From positions 248,001 to 312,000 of the forward strand of contig NZ_VWXD01000001.1 in assembly GCF_011752625.1 (NCBI RefSeq): DNA of 64,000 nt, in the 5' to 3' direction. This stretch comes from Candidatus Pantoea formicae. GTDB lineage: Bacteria > Pseudomonadota > Gammaproteobacteria > Enterobacterales > Enterobacteriaceae. Position 1 is the first letter of the stretch, and each line of letters begins with the position of its first letter. Both the position numbers and the translations under genes were made by a program. Under the pieces are notes generated by a model. That model was not told the origin of the DNA. It made no database searches and saw only the letters and a list, made by a program, of their open reading frames with translations. Below are positions 1 through 8,394 of the stretch, piece by piece.

Positions 1-1067
1 GGACCCAGTGCGGCCAGTCCGTAGCCTACGCACTGGGCCATGCCAGACAGTTTCGAAGCCTGACGATGATCCTGGGTGCGCAAATTAAACAGCGACAAGC
101 TGATGACCAGCGATGCGCCCGCCCCCAGCCCTGCCAGAATCAGCCACAGCAGTGACCATGCCGGCAACAACAGCAAGCCGAGCACCGCGACAAATATCAG
201 CAGTGAAGCGACAAAGCCAATGGCGCGCTGGTCGCGAAGTTTCTTTAAGGCACTCATACAAACGAGATTCGAAACAATAGCGACAATCTGATACACAAAC
301 AGCATGCCGCCCGCTTCAATTTGGCTGATACCGTTGTCTTGTGCGAAAGGGGTGAACCAGCCAATAAGCGTATAAAACAGCAATGATTGGCTGGCCATAA
401 ACAGTGAAACTTGCCAGCCCAATGCGGCACGCCAAGGAGAGCGAGTGACCCCATTGGCGACAGTCGCGTGAGCCTGTGTCGCCGGTTTTTTGAGGTAAGG
501 CAGCCAGGCAAATAACGCGATAAATGCGGGTACTAACCATACGGCGAGCGATAAGCGCCAACCCGCTGAGCTGATCTCAGCCAGCGGTACTGCAATGCCC
601 GACGCGATGCTCGCTGAAATGCCCATCACCATGGCATACAGGCCTATATATCGAGCCGTATGCTCGGTGAAATCGCGTTTAATCAGGGGGGGAAGTAAAA
701 CGTTAGCCGCGGCGATCCCAGAACTCAGGACTAAGGTTCCCGTCCACATGGCGCCTTCACTACCGGTGATGCGCAACACCGAACCGAGCGTAATCAGCAA
801 CAGTGAGCCCCATAAACTGCGTTCCAGGCCGAAGCGGTTGCCAAACCAAGCTGCGGGAGGAGCCAGGGTGGCGAACATCAACAGCGGTAAGAAGTTAATG
901 ACGCCCGCCGCACTGGCGCTCAGACCAAAACTGGCGCGGATATTCTCCAGTATGGGTCCGGTGGCAGTAATTGGCGTGCGCAGGTTGGCAGCAGTCAGCA
1001 GCAGCAGAAACAGGAAAAAACCCGCGTGTCGTAGGGCTGATTTTTGGGTTATCGCGGTATGGGACAT
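1..1067 (-). CDS. CynX/NimT-family MFS transporter (partial, C-terminus beyond window start)
   Basis: The minus strand is open from an ATG at 1067 to the window edge, about 355 residues of an expected 390-400. It reads as a multi-span membrane protein with the early sequence LLLTAANLRTPITATGPI typical of the cyanate/nitroimidazole (CynX/NimT) branch of the major facilitator superfamily. At least ten hydrophobic segments can be counted. Family members export or import small organic compounds; the substrate cannot be told from sequence. The gene lies 130 bases downstream of ccdB on the same strand. No strong ribosome site precedes the chosen ATG, so the start is less sure than the family call. 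Confidence 0.82.
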   Translation of the reverse strand, partial: MSHTAITQKSALRHAGFFLFLLLLTAANLRTPITATGPILENIRASFGLSASAAGVINFLPLLMFATLAPPAAWFGNRFGLERSLWGSLLLITLGSVLRITGSEGAMWTGTLVLSSGIAAANVLLPPLIKRDFTEHTARYIGLYAMVMGISASIASGIAVPLAEISSAGWRLSLAVWLVPAFIALFAWLPYLKKPATQAHATVANGVTRSPWRAALGWQVSLFMASQSLLFYTLIGWFTPFAQDNGISQIEAGGMLFVYQIVAIVSNLVCMSALKKLRDQRAIGFVASLLIFVAVLGLLLLPAWSLLWLILAGLGAGASLVISLSLFNLRTQDHRQASKLSGMAQCVGYGLAALG

Positions 1068-1198
1068 ATTTTGCGCACCATAAAATTGAGGCAGAACGAA
1101 TCTGCATATGGTGCGTTGATTGACGTTAACGCTTACGCAGCAGTTCATTTCCGCTGAGAGGGGGGAATACTAACGAGGGACGTTTGGCATGTAAAGTT

Positions 1199-1507
1199 TC
1201 AAAATCCATCAAAGATAAAATCAATAGAATCTTTGATTCTCTGGCGATAAGGCCGGGCATCCATCACCTGTTTTCCTAACAGAGATGCGGGCACGCTTGC
1301 CATTTCATGGGTCATGACGAGATATCCTTCTCCCTCAATTTCGATCACAGGATTCAGCCGTTTTACCTGACCAGCCTTAAGTCGATTCATAGGGTATAAG
1401 GGAATGACAATACGTGTCGTGAGTTCATCTATGATATCGCTTTGTACATCGACCAGGTAAGGGTACGCATTGTTTCTACTGGTGTTGTGATAAATCATAT
1501 ACTGCAT
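1199..1507 (-). CDS. ccdB: CcdB-type toxin (DNA gyrase poison)
   Basis: The 102-residue protein has the CcdB signature: LVDVQSDIIDELTTRIVIPL near the N-terminus, then MASVPASLLG at about residues 72-81, and a C-terminus ending in IDFIFDGF, close to the NLMFWGI end of F-plasmid CcdB. CcdB traps the gyrase-DNA complex and kills cells that have lost the antitoxin. The length equals the F-plasmid toxin (101 residues). It follows ccdA with a two-base gap, the normal antitoxin-first order. The last residues, where CcdB contacts GyrA, differ from F (aromatic Trp replaced by Asp-Gly context), so toxicity is inferred and not certain. Confidence 0.93.
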   Translation of the reverse strand: MQYMIYHNTSRNNAYPYLVDVQSDIIDELTTRIVIPLYPMNRLKAGQVKRLNPVIEIEGEGYLVMTHEMASVPASLLGKQVMDARPYRQRIKDSIDFIFDGF

Positions 1508-1509
1508 GT

Positions 1510-1749
1510 TTAGAACGTCCTGTATTCATCCGACAGTAAACCATGCTCTTCGGTTATGCGATTCAGTTCCTGTAAACCAGCACTATTTTCTCGTTTCCAT
1601 TTTTCTGCTGCAGCTACCCGAATTTCTTGTCGTAACGCTTCAGTCAGAATCGCGGATAAGTTTAAACCGGCATCTCTGGCTTGTTGCAAAAGCATCGGTT
1701 CGACGGTCACGCTAACGGTTTTTTTCTGATTAACACTGGTATTAGACAT
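1510..1749 (-). CDS. ccdA: CcdA-type antitoxin
   Basis: A 79-residue protein whose N-terminal part (KKTVSVTVEPMLLQQARD) is the ribbon-helix-helix DNA-binding domain of CcdA and whose C-terminal part (WKRENSAGLQELNRITEEHG, then LLSDEYRTF) is the toxin-binding tail; F-plasmid CcdA ends in a similar FADENRDW/W-type tail. The frame stays open upstream to 2055, but that would run through the crtZ promoter and gene, and the ATG at 1749 has a strong GGGGGAT ribosome site, so 1749 is taken as the start. CcdA neutralises CcdB and with it represses the operon. Confidence 0.92.
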   Translation of the reverse strand: MSNTSVNQKKTVSVTVEPMLLQQARDAGLNLSAILTEALRQEIRVAAAEKWKRENSAGLQELNRITEEHGLLSDEYRTF

Positions 1750-1766
1750 AAATCCCCCGTGTGGAT

Positions 1767-1776
1767 TACACGTGTA
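1767..1776. promoter_or_regulatory. Candidate ccdAB operator
   Basis: TACACGTGTA is a perfect 10-bp palindrome 18 bases upstream of the ccdA ATG. Ribbon-helix-helix antitoxins bind short palindromes at their own promoter, so this is a plausible CcdA site. It is position and symmetry evidence only. The same 154-bp gap must also hold the crtZ promoter on the other strand. Confidence 0.4.
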
Positions 1777-1903
1777 GCAATGTGGGTGAGTATGGATGAA
1801 AACGCAATTGCCATCAATCCAACAAAAATAAACGTTGTTGACTTGCCTCTCTAACCATCCGCGTCCACCTTTAAAGCCTCTGTTCAACACAAATGGACGC
1901 ACG

Positions 1904-2434
1904 ATGCTCTGGTTATGGAATACGCTGATCCTGCTTGCGGCAGTGGTGGTGATGGAAGTGGTGGCAGCGCTGTCGCACAAATACATCATGCACGGTTGGG
2001 GCTGGGGTTGGCATTTGTCGCACCATGAACCGCATGAAGGCAAGTTTGAACTCAACGATCTTTATGCCGTGGTGTTTATGTTCATGGCGATTGCGCTGAT
2101 TTACATCGGCGTAAACGGTTATTGGCCGCTGCAGTGGATCGGCGCGGGCGTAACCTTATATGGTGCACTCTATTTTATGGTGCATGATGGCTTAGTGCAT
2201 CAACGCTGGCCATTCCGTTATATCCCGCGCAAGGGCTATCTTAAACGCCTGTATATGGCGCACCGCATGCATCATGCGGTGCGGGGTCGTGAAGGTTGTG
2301 TCTCATTCGGTTTTCTGTATGCCCCGCCGTTACATAAATTGCAGGCGGCTCTGCGTCAGCGTCACAAGCCTGTTAGCGCGGACGCTGCCACAAACCCTCA
2401 GGGCGAGACTCAGGACGAGACAAACGCGAAGTAA
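1904..2434 (+). CDS. crtZ: Beta-carotene 3-hydroxylase
   Basis: A 176-residue membrane protein of the fatty-acid-hydroxylase superfamily that hydroxylates both rings of beta-carotene to give zeaxanthin. It has the di-iron histidine clusters HKYIMH, HLSHH, HDGLVH and HRMHH, and four hydrophobic spans. Length and sequence match CrtZ of Pantoea (175 residues, starting MLWIWN). The frame is open from 1835, but homology begins at the ATG at 1904, which has GGACG upstream. The gene points toward crtB and its last 62 bases overlap crtB on the opposite strand. Confidence 0.97.
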   Translation: MLWLWNTLILLAAVVVMEVVAALSHKYIMHGWGWGWHLSHHEPHEGKFELNDLYAVVFMFMAIALIYIGVNGYWPLQWIGAGVTLYGALYFMVHDGLVHQRWPFRYIPRKGYLKRLYMAHRMHHAVRGREGCVSFGFLYAPPLHKLQAALRQRHKPVSADAATNPQGETQDETNAK

Positions 2435-3302
2435 TTGCCAGCCCTGCGCCTTTTACCAACAATGCCAACTTTTCGCTGCTGCTGGTGCGTTGTCGCGCAT
2501 CCCAAGCTTGCGCCCCAGCGTGTTGCACCTTGACGCCAATTTCACGATACACGCCACGCGCGGTGGCAATCGCCCATGCGGAACGGAGCGGCAAACCCGG
2601 TAAGCCCGATCGTGCTGAGAGATAATAGGGTTCCGCCTCGCGCACCAGACGTGCAGCCAGCGGTGCCAGCGCTGCACGGTGTTGTGGATCAGCCAGATCC
2701 TTGCCGTCTAAACCGGCCTCATCCAGCCAACTTTGTGGCAGGTAGCAACGCCCATTCTGCGCATCTTCAACGATATCTCGCGCGATATTGGTGAGCTGGA
2801 AGGCAAGCCCTAAGTCACAGGCGCGGTCCAACACCGCTTCATCGCGCACACCCATGACGCGTGCCATCATCAACCCCACGACACCGGCCACGTGATAACA
2901 ATAACGTAGCGTATCGTCGAAGGTAGCGTAATGCTCTGCGCGGGCGTCCATCGCAAATCCTTCCAGATGATCGAACGCTAATTGTGGTGGCAGACGATGA
3001 ATTAACGCCACTTCCTGAAACGCTTTGAACGCGGGTTCGTCCATGTGCGCACCGCTATAGGCGCGACGCGTTTCAATTTGCAGATGCAGCATACGTGCCT
3101 GTGCATCTTCAACAATATGCTGCGTGCCGCCTTCGCCGAGCGTTTGTCCATCAATCACATCATCGCAGTGACGGCACCAGGCGTATAACATCAAGGTGCT
3201 GCGGCGCGTCGGCGCATCAAAAAGTTTGGCTGCGGTGGCGAAACTCTTCGAACCCACAGCCATGGTTTGCGTGACTTGTTCAAGCAGGGGCTGACGGTTC
3301 AT
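2373..3302 (-). CDS. crtB: 15-cis-phytoene synthase
   Basis: A 309-residue squalene/phytoene synthase family enzyme that condenses two geranylgeranyl diphosphates head to head into phytoene. The two Asp-rich motifs that bind magnesium diphosphate are present: DDVID at residues 47-51 and DIVED at 176-180 within LTNIARDIVEDAQNGR. Its ATG overlaps the crtI stop by four bases (ATGA), so translation is probably coupled. It is the last gene of the crtE-X-Y-I-B operon and ends inside the convergent crtZ. Confidence 0.97.
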   Translation of the reverse strand: MNRQPLLEQVTQTMAVGSKSFATAAKLFDAPTRRSTLMLYAWCRHCDDVIDGQTLGEGGTQHIVEDAQARMLHLQIETRRAYSGAHMDEPAFKAFQEVALIHRLPPQLAFDHLEGFAMDARAEHYATFDDTLRYCYHVAGVVGLMMARVMGVRDEAVLDRACDLGLAFQLTNIARDIVEDAQNGRCYLPQSWLDEAGLDGKDLADPQHRAALAPLAARLVREAEPYYLSARSGLPGLPLRSAWAIATARGVYREIGVKVQHAGAQAWDARQRTSSSEKLALLVKGAGLAITSRLSRPESRPEGLWQRPR

Positions 3303-4780
3303 CCGGCGAGGTCCTCCAGCATTAACTGGGCCGTGGCTTTGGCGGAACCAATTACGCCGGGCACGCCTGCACCTGGGTGCGTACCGGCTCCGACCAAATA
3401 GAGATTGGTGATATCAGCGTCACGGTTATGCGGACGGAACCAGGCACTTTGCGTCAAAATCGGTTCAAGCGAAAACGCCGATCCATGATGGGCATGAAGC
3501 GTGTCGCGGAAATCCAAGGGTGTAAACATTCGGTGCGTCACCAATTGCTGACGTAATCCCGGCATATAGTGCTCCTCCAGATAAGCAAAAATGCGATCGC
3601 GTAGACGCGGTCCTTCCTGTTGCCAGTTGATTGCAGCAGTGCCGAGATGCGGCACGGGTGCCAATACGTAAAAACTGCCACAGCCTGCTGGGGCGAGTGA
3701 AGGGTCGCTGGAGCAGGGAGCATGCAGGTACAGCGAAAAATCGTCCGAGAGTTGGCTGCTATTGAAAATTTCATCAATCAGTTCGCGATAGCGCGGACCA
3801 AAGCACACCGTATGGTGCGCCAGCTGCGAATGTGGATGGTTAAGACCAAAATAGAGCACAAACAGTGAATTACTCATGCGTTTGCGTTTTAACGCTACAG
3901 CCCGCTTGTTCGCGGCGGGATGACCACGCAGTAACCGATCATAGGTGTGCACCACATCAGCATTGGACGCGACGGCAACGGCAGGAAAACGGCGCCCATC
4001 TTTGAGCTGTATACCACTAATGCGGTTGCCAGTCGTGTCCAGTTGGCTCACTTCGGCGTTCAGTAACAGTTCACCACCGAGGTCAGTAAACAGTTGTGCC
4101 ATGCCTTGCACTAACGCTCCTGTCCCACCGCGTGGAAACCACACGCCCCATTCGCGCTCCAGTGCATGAATTAAGGTATAAATCGAAGACGTTGCAAAAG
4201 GATTACCGCCCACCAGCAAAGAATGAAAGGAGAATGCCTGGCGCAGGTGATCGTCCTGAATGAATTTCGCCACCATGCTGTAGACGCTGCGCCACGCCTG
4301 CAAACGCCCCAATTGGGGACCGGCGCGCAGCATGTCACGAAAATGCAAAAAAGGGACTGTACCCAGCTTTAAATACCCTTCCTTGAACACAGACTGAGAA
4401 TAAGCCAGAAACTGGCGATACCCAGCCACATCCTGCGGATTGAACGCCGCAATTTGCTGTTCCAGTTGCGGCTGGTTGTTGTCGTAATCAAGTTGCTTAC
4501 CATCTTCCCAGCACAGGCGATAGAACGGTGTCACGGGCATTAAATTGACGTAATCGCTTAACGATTTTCCTGCCAGAGTGAACAGCGCCTCAATCGCCGT
4601 GGGATCGGTGATCACGGTTGGCCCGGCATCAAAGGTAAAGCCCTGCTCTTGCCAGGCATAGGCGCGTCCACCGGGTTTGTCGCGTTGTTCCAGCAGCGTG
4701 GTGGGTATCCCGGCTGCCTGAAGCCGGATAGCCAGTGCGAGGCCGCCAAAGCCAGCGCCAATCACGTAGGTGCGTGTCAT
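3299..4780 (-). CDS. crtI: Phytoene desaturase (lycopene-forming)
   Basis: A 493-residue FAD-dependent CrtI-type desaturase that introduces four double bonds into phytoene to give lycopene. The N-terminal dinucleotide-binding motif VIGAGFGGLALAIRL is at residues 6-20, followed by the GGRAYAW segment. The C-terminal family signature LYLVGAGTHPGAGVPGVIGS lies near residue 465. Length fits Pantoea CrtI (492). It overlaps crtY by one base (TAATG) and crtB by four, so it lies inside a translationally coupled operon. Confidence 0.97.
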   Translation of the reverse strand: MTRTYVIGAGFGGLALAIRLQAAGIPTTLLEQRDKPGGRAYAWQEQGFTFDAGPTVITDPTAIEALFTLAGKSLSDYVNLMPVTPFYRLCWEDGKQLDYDNNQPQLEQQIAAFNPQDVAGYRQFLAYSQSVFKEGYLKLGTVPFLHFRDMLRAGPQLGRLQAWRSVYSMVAKFIQDDHLRQAFSFHSLLVGGNPFATSSIYTLIHALEREWGVWFPRGGTGALVQGMAQLFTDLGGELLLNAEVSQLDTTGNRISGIQLKDGRRFPAVAVASNADVVHTYDRLLRGHPAANKRAVALKRKRMSNSLFVLYFGLNHPHSQLAHHTVCFGPRYRELIDEIFNSSQLSDDFSLYLHAPCSSDPSLAPAGCGSFYVLAPVPHLGTAAINWQQEGPRLRDRIFAYLEEHYMPGLRQQLVTHRMFTPLDFRDTLHAHHGSAFSLEPILTQSAWFRPHNRDADITNLYLVGAGTHPGAGVPGVIGSAKATAQLMLEDLAG

Positions 4781-5949
4781 TATTCTTTCGTCCCTGGTTT
4801 AAAAGAGGTCATCAACAGTGCGCGCACCGCTTCACCGATGGGGACCGGCGGTTTGCCACACAAGATTCGAGCTTTGTCGCGTAAGCGGAGCTGTCCGGCA
4901 TAAAAACGACTGATGAGTCCGGCATCAAGCCGGTAGAAACGCTGCATAACACGCCAGCGCTGGTCGGGATGCCCGGCTAAAAACAACATGCGGTTTAACA
5001 ACCGGAAAAAACGCTGCGTCTGCCAGTGAGCACGTGCAACGCTTTCAATGTGTTGGCTGAGGCGTGCGGCATCGCAGGGGAATATTGCCGCGATGCTGTC
5101 CGCCAAGGTGACTGCGGTAGGCAGGGAGTAACCCGTGGTGGCGTGGAACAGTCCGGCCCGCAGACCGCTGCAGGGCTGGTCGTGCTGTTGCTGCCAAAAG
5201 CCGTCAATATCGCCGTTGAGTGTAATCGGCAGTGCACCTCGTTCTTCGCGCAACAGTCTGCCTAACGACCAATGACGCTTTTGAGCATAATCAGCGATGT
5301 TCTGCCGCGCGATACGGTCATCCAGTGTCGGTTGATTGATGTAATGCGTATCTTCAATTAACAGGCGATCAACACTGAGCGGAAGCGTGTAAACAAAGCG
5401 ATAGCCCTGCTGCTGATCAACAGTGGCATCCATCAAAATCGGCTGCGAGAGGCCATGGGGTTTCGTCAGATGCCACTCCTGACCTACAAATGACTGATAA
5501 CCGAGTTGCAAGTGCGGTGTAGGTTGCAGTCCACGGCCGTCAATCACTGCCGTTGCGTGAAGCACGCGTCCATCAGCCAGCGTGACGTGAGTCGGCCTGA
5601 CTTCACTGACCAGGGCTTCTGTCCAGAGTGTGTCACCCAAGGTGCTATAAAGCTGGCGGGCAAAATCGGCGGAGGCAACCGAGCAGTAGTCGCCACTAAC
5701 ATTACGACGAAAAGAGGGGAAACGAACCTGATAGCCGGGCCAGCGATGGGAGATCAAGGGGTGTAGCCACTGCATCTGCTGGGTGGTAAGGTCATCCTGA
5801 TGGAACGACCAAGTGTGATTACCAGCCGGTTGCGATTGGCTTTCTAGCATCAGCAGACGTAAGTGTGGTTGTAACTGGCGCAGACGAAGCGCGATCAGGC
5901 CGTTTGCCAGGCCCGCACCCACTAAAATCAGGTCGTAATCTTCGCGCAT
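4780..5949 (-). CDS. crtY: Lycopene beta-cyclase
   Basis: A 389-residue CrtY-type cyclase that closes both ends of lycopene into beta-ionone rings to form beta-carotene. The N-terminal flavin-binding motif LILVGAGLANGLIALRL is at residues 7-23, and the family segment GNHTWSFHQDD follows near residue 43. The length agrees with Pantoea CrtY (382-386). Start and stop each overlap the neighbouring crt gene by one base (TGATG with crtX and TAATG with crtI). Confidence 0.96.
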   Translation of the reverse strand: MREDYDLILVGAGLANGLIALRLRQLQPHLRLLMLESQSQPAGNHTWSFHQDDLTTQQMQWLHPLISHRWPGYQVRFPSFRRNVSGDYCSVASADFARQLYSTLGDTLWTEALVSEVRPTHVTLADGRVLHATAVIDGRGLQPTPHLQLGYQSFVGQEWHLTKPHGLSQPILMDATVDQQQGYRFVYTLPLSVDRLLIEDTHYINQPTLDDRIARQNIADYAQKRHWSLGRLLREERGALPITLNGDIDGFWQQQHDQPCSGLRAGLFHATTGYSLPTAVTLADSIAAIFPCDAARLSQHIESVARAHWQTQRFFRLLNRMLFLAGHPDQRWRVMQRFYRLDAGLISRFYAGQLRLRDKARILCGKPPVPIGEAVRALLMTSFKPGTKE

Positions 5950-7220
5950 CAGTTTGCCTCCGCGACAACAACTCGTTGTTGCACCAACGCCTGTTCCACG
6001 ATGTTGGCCGCTCGTTCACTGCCTCCTGCCCTTTGTAACTGTGACTGAATTGCCGATATACGCTGCGTATAACCATCGTCATCCAGTAAGTGTTGAAGAT
6101 GATTTTCCAGCTGATGTACACGGCTGAAACGAGACGCCCGTCGGCCCACGCCATGCCACTCAATGCGCGCCGCCACACCGGGCTGATCAAAGGCGAGCGG
6201 TAGAGCCAGCATGGGTGTACCGCAGTCCAACGCCTCCAGGGCACTGTTAAGCCCAGCGTGCGTAATAAATATTTTTGCGTGTTGTAATGCGGCGCGCTGA
6301 TCGAGAAAGTCGGTCACCCATGAGGCACCCGCTTCTTGCAATTGCTGGTTTTGTTCTGAGGTCAAGCCGCCACAGTGAGCAATCACCAGAGACAGCCCCC
6401 GATTGCGGCACGCCTGTGCCAGATGATGAAACAGGCGAAAGCGTTGGCCTTGCAGTGTCCCTAGCGAAGCGTAAACCACCGGCTGAGGTAATGGCGGCCA
6501 TGGGGCACAGGACGGTACAGGGAAAAGTGGTGTATGCAACAACCCAACAGCATGAAAATTGGCGGGCAGATAGCGACGTGGAAAATCAAAGGCAGGTACG
6601 AGCTGGCTAATTTGTGCCAGCGGTGACAGGCATTGATGCAATCCCCGACGCGGCGGTAAACCAAAGTGGTACGCATGATGGGCAATCACCTCGCCATGAC
6701 GCTGCATGATGCGGTCGTAAATGTCTTGGCTTGCTTGAAATCGGTGCAGTGCTTTCTCATCCTGACCAAAACGAAAGGGCATGACGGCCAGTGGAATACC
6801 CGGTTCACGATTAACTGGCAACGCGCAGGCCACCGAAACAAAGGGTAAATGCATCGCTTCCGCCACCAGCCCACCAGCAGCCTCCATTTGGTCAGCAATC
6901 ACGCCATCAATCTGCAAGGCTTTAAGTTTCGCTGGCAATTCACGGCACAACATATCGGTGCTGGCGGCAATATCCGCGATCACGCGAAACAAGGATAACG
7001 GTGAGGCGAGATGATGTAACACTGCAGCCAGTGAACCGGCAGGGTGTGAGCGTTCACCCACAGCAACAAACCCGATGTGCGGATCGTTTAGCAATCTGTG
7101 TGCATCCGCCTGTTGAAGGAAGGTAATGCGGTGGCCGCGAGCCAGTAATGCCTGTGATAAAGCCTGCAGTGCATGAAAATGGCTATACAGTGGCGGCGCA
7201 ATAACGGCAAAGTGCCCCAT
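5949..7220 (-). CDS. crtX: Zeaxanthin glucosyltransferase
   Basis: A 423-residue GT1-family enzyme that transfers glucose from UDP-glucose to the hydroxyls of zeaxanthin, making the water-friendlier mono- and diglucosides. The C-terminal nucleotide-sugar-binding region THAGLNSALEALDCGTPM is clear around residues 315-332, and the N-terminus MGHFAVIAPPLYSHFHAL matches the family acceptor domain. It directly follows crtE with 14 bases between; no idi gene separates them. Its presence says the end product is the glucosylated pigment. Confidence 0.96.
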   Translation of the reverse strand: MGHFAVIAPPLYSHFHALQALSQALLARGHRITFLQQADAHRLLNDPHIGFVAVGERSHPAGSLAAVLHHLASPLSLFRVIADIAASTDMLCRELPAKLKALQIDGVIADQMEAAGGLVAEAMHLPFVSVACALPVNREPGIPLAVMPFRFGQDEKALHRFQASQDIYDRIMQRHGEVIAHHAYHFGLPPRRGLHQCLSPLAQISQLVPAFDFPRRYLPANFHAVGLLHTPLFPVPSCAPWPPLPQPVVYASLGTLQGQRFRLFHHLAQACRNRGLSLVIAHCGGLTSEQNQQLQEAGASWVTDFLDQRAALQHAKIFITHAGLNSALEALDCGTPMLALPLAFDQPGVAARIEWHGVGRRASRFSRVHQLENHLQHLLDDDGYTQRISAIQSQLQRAGGSERAANIVEQALVQQRVVVAEAN

Positions 7221-7234
7221 AGGCTTCGCCGCGA

Positions 7235-8140
7235 TCAGTGAAACATCGCCAGCTGCTGATTAAACAGGGCGTGCATGTATTGACGAGTCGCAATGCCGCG
7301 GTGACAGGCACACGCCAGATGCGCGTCGGCGCTGCGCAGATGATCACGCAAGCGGCGTTCAGCCCCGTCAGCGCCCAGCATCTGGACCAGCGTTGATTTG
7401 CCTAAGTCCTGGTCGGTGTCCTTGCCGGTGTGTTTATAGCCATCGGCGAGGTCATCCAGTAACTGAAAGGCTTGTCCCAGGTCTTGTGCAAAATAGCTGA
7501 GTTTTTGACGCATATGTGGCGTCGCATCGGCAGCAATCGCAGCCAATTGCAGCGTTGCTCGAAATAGCACGCTGGTTTTGAGTTCATTGGTGATGGCAAT
7601 CGCTTCTGGGCTGCGACTATGCGCGCCCTGATGTAAATCCTGAAATTGTCCCTGCACCAGTCCTTGCAATCCTACCGCGGAGGAGAGTTCGGCAATCGCC
7701 TCTGATTTTTGCAATGCCGGTAAATCCGGTGCGATGGCAATCACCTCAAATGCACGACTCAGCAGAGCAATTGCCGCCAGAATCGCGACATTCTCACCAA
7801 ATTGACGGTGTATGGTGGGGCGCCCACGCCGCATTTGGGCATTATCCATTGAGGGAATATCATCAAGGATCAGTGAAGCAGCATGCACCATCTCCACCGC
7901 ACAGGCGAGATCCAGCACGCCATGCTGTAAGTCATCACAACCCATATCCCGCGCCGCGAGTAACAGGAGCAGTGGACGAATCCGTTTACCCGGAGCCAGT
8001 ACACCAGCCCGCATAGCTGCCCGCACATAATCCGTTTGCTGACCAGTTGGGAGCAGTCGCTCCAGATGCGACTGCAAGTGCTGGTGAAGTTGATGAAGTT
8101 CGTTTTCCGGGTTTGCTGTAATGTCTACATGGGCGGTCAT
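7235..8140 (-). CDS. crtE: Geranylgeranyl diphosphate synthase
   Basis: A 301-residue trans-prenyltransferase that makes the C20 precursor GGPP from FPP and IPP and so opens the carotenoid branch. The first Asp-rich motif is DDIPSMD at residues 93-99 and the second is DDLAD at 229-233. The ATG at 8140 is preceded by GGAAAG. It is the promoter-proximal gene of the crtE-X-Y-I-B operon; the 254-bp gap to the divergent dehydrogenase gene should hold the operon promoter, but I could not place -35/-10 boxes with confidence. Confidence 0.97.
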   Translation of the reverse strand: MTAHVDITANPENELHQLHQHLQSHLERLLPTGQQTDYVRAAMRAGVLAPGKRIRPLLLLLAARDMGCDDLQHGVLDLACAVEMVHAASLILDDIPSMDNAQMRRGRPTIHRQFGENVAILAAIALLSRAFEVIAIAPDLPALQKSEAIAELSSAVGLQGLVQGQFQDLHQGAHSRSPEAIAITNELKTSVLFRATLQLAAIAADATPHMRQKLSYFAQDLGQAFQLLDDLADGYKHTGKDTDQDLGKSTLVQMLGADGAERRLRDHLRSADAHLACACHRGIATRQYMHALFNQQLAMFH

Positions 8141-8394
8141 AGCGGCTTTCCATGGTGAGTGAAAATGTTATGGTTTTTTTAATTAACCGTAGACTGCGTA
8201 AGGTGAGTTCGCCAGCGAGCAAAGCGAGTTGCGTATTTCCTTCATCAAACCAGGACCAAAAAGTAAGTGGTATTTCCCTCACGTTATTAAAAGATTTACT
8301 GCGTGATCTTATTAGCGAAAAAAGTAACAGTGATGCCGTAACATAAAATCCTCCGGTAGGCTGGTCAGAAATGAATGTCTATCAGGAAAGTTAA

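Noticed and set aside
595..1083. 162-codon plus-strand frame
   Set aside because: It is antisense to the CynX/NimT-type transporter, which has clear membrane spans and family motifs.
1510..2055. 181-codon extended frame for CcdA
   Set aside because: The extension lies over crtZ and its promoter; the ATG at 1749 has a strong ribosome site and matches family length.
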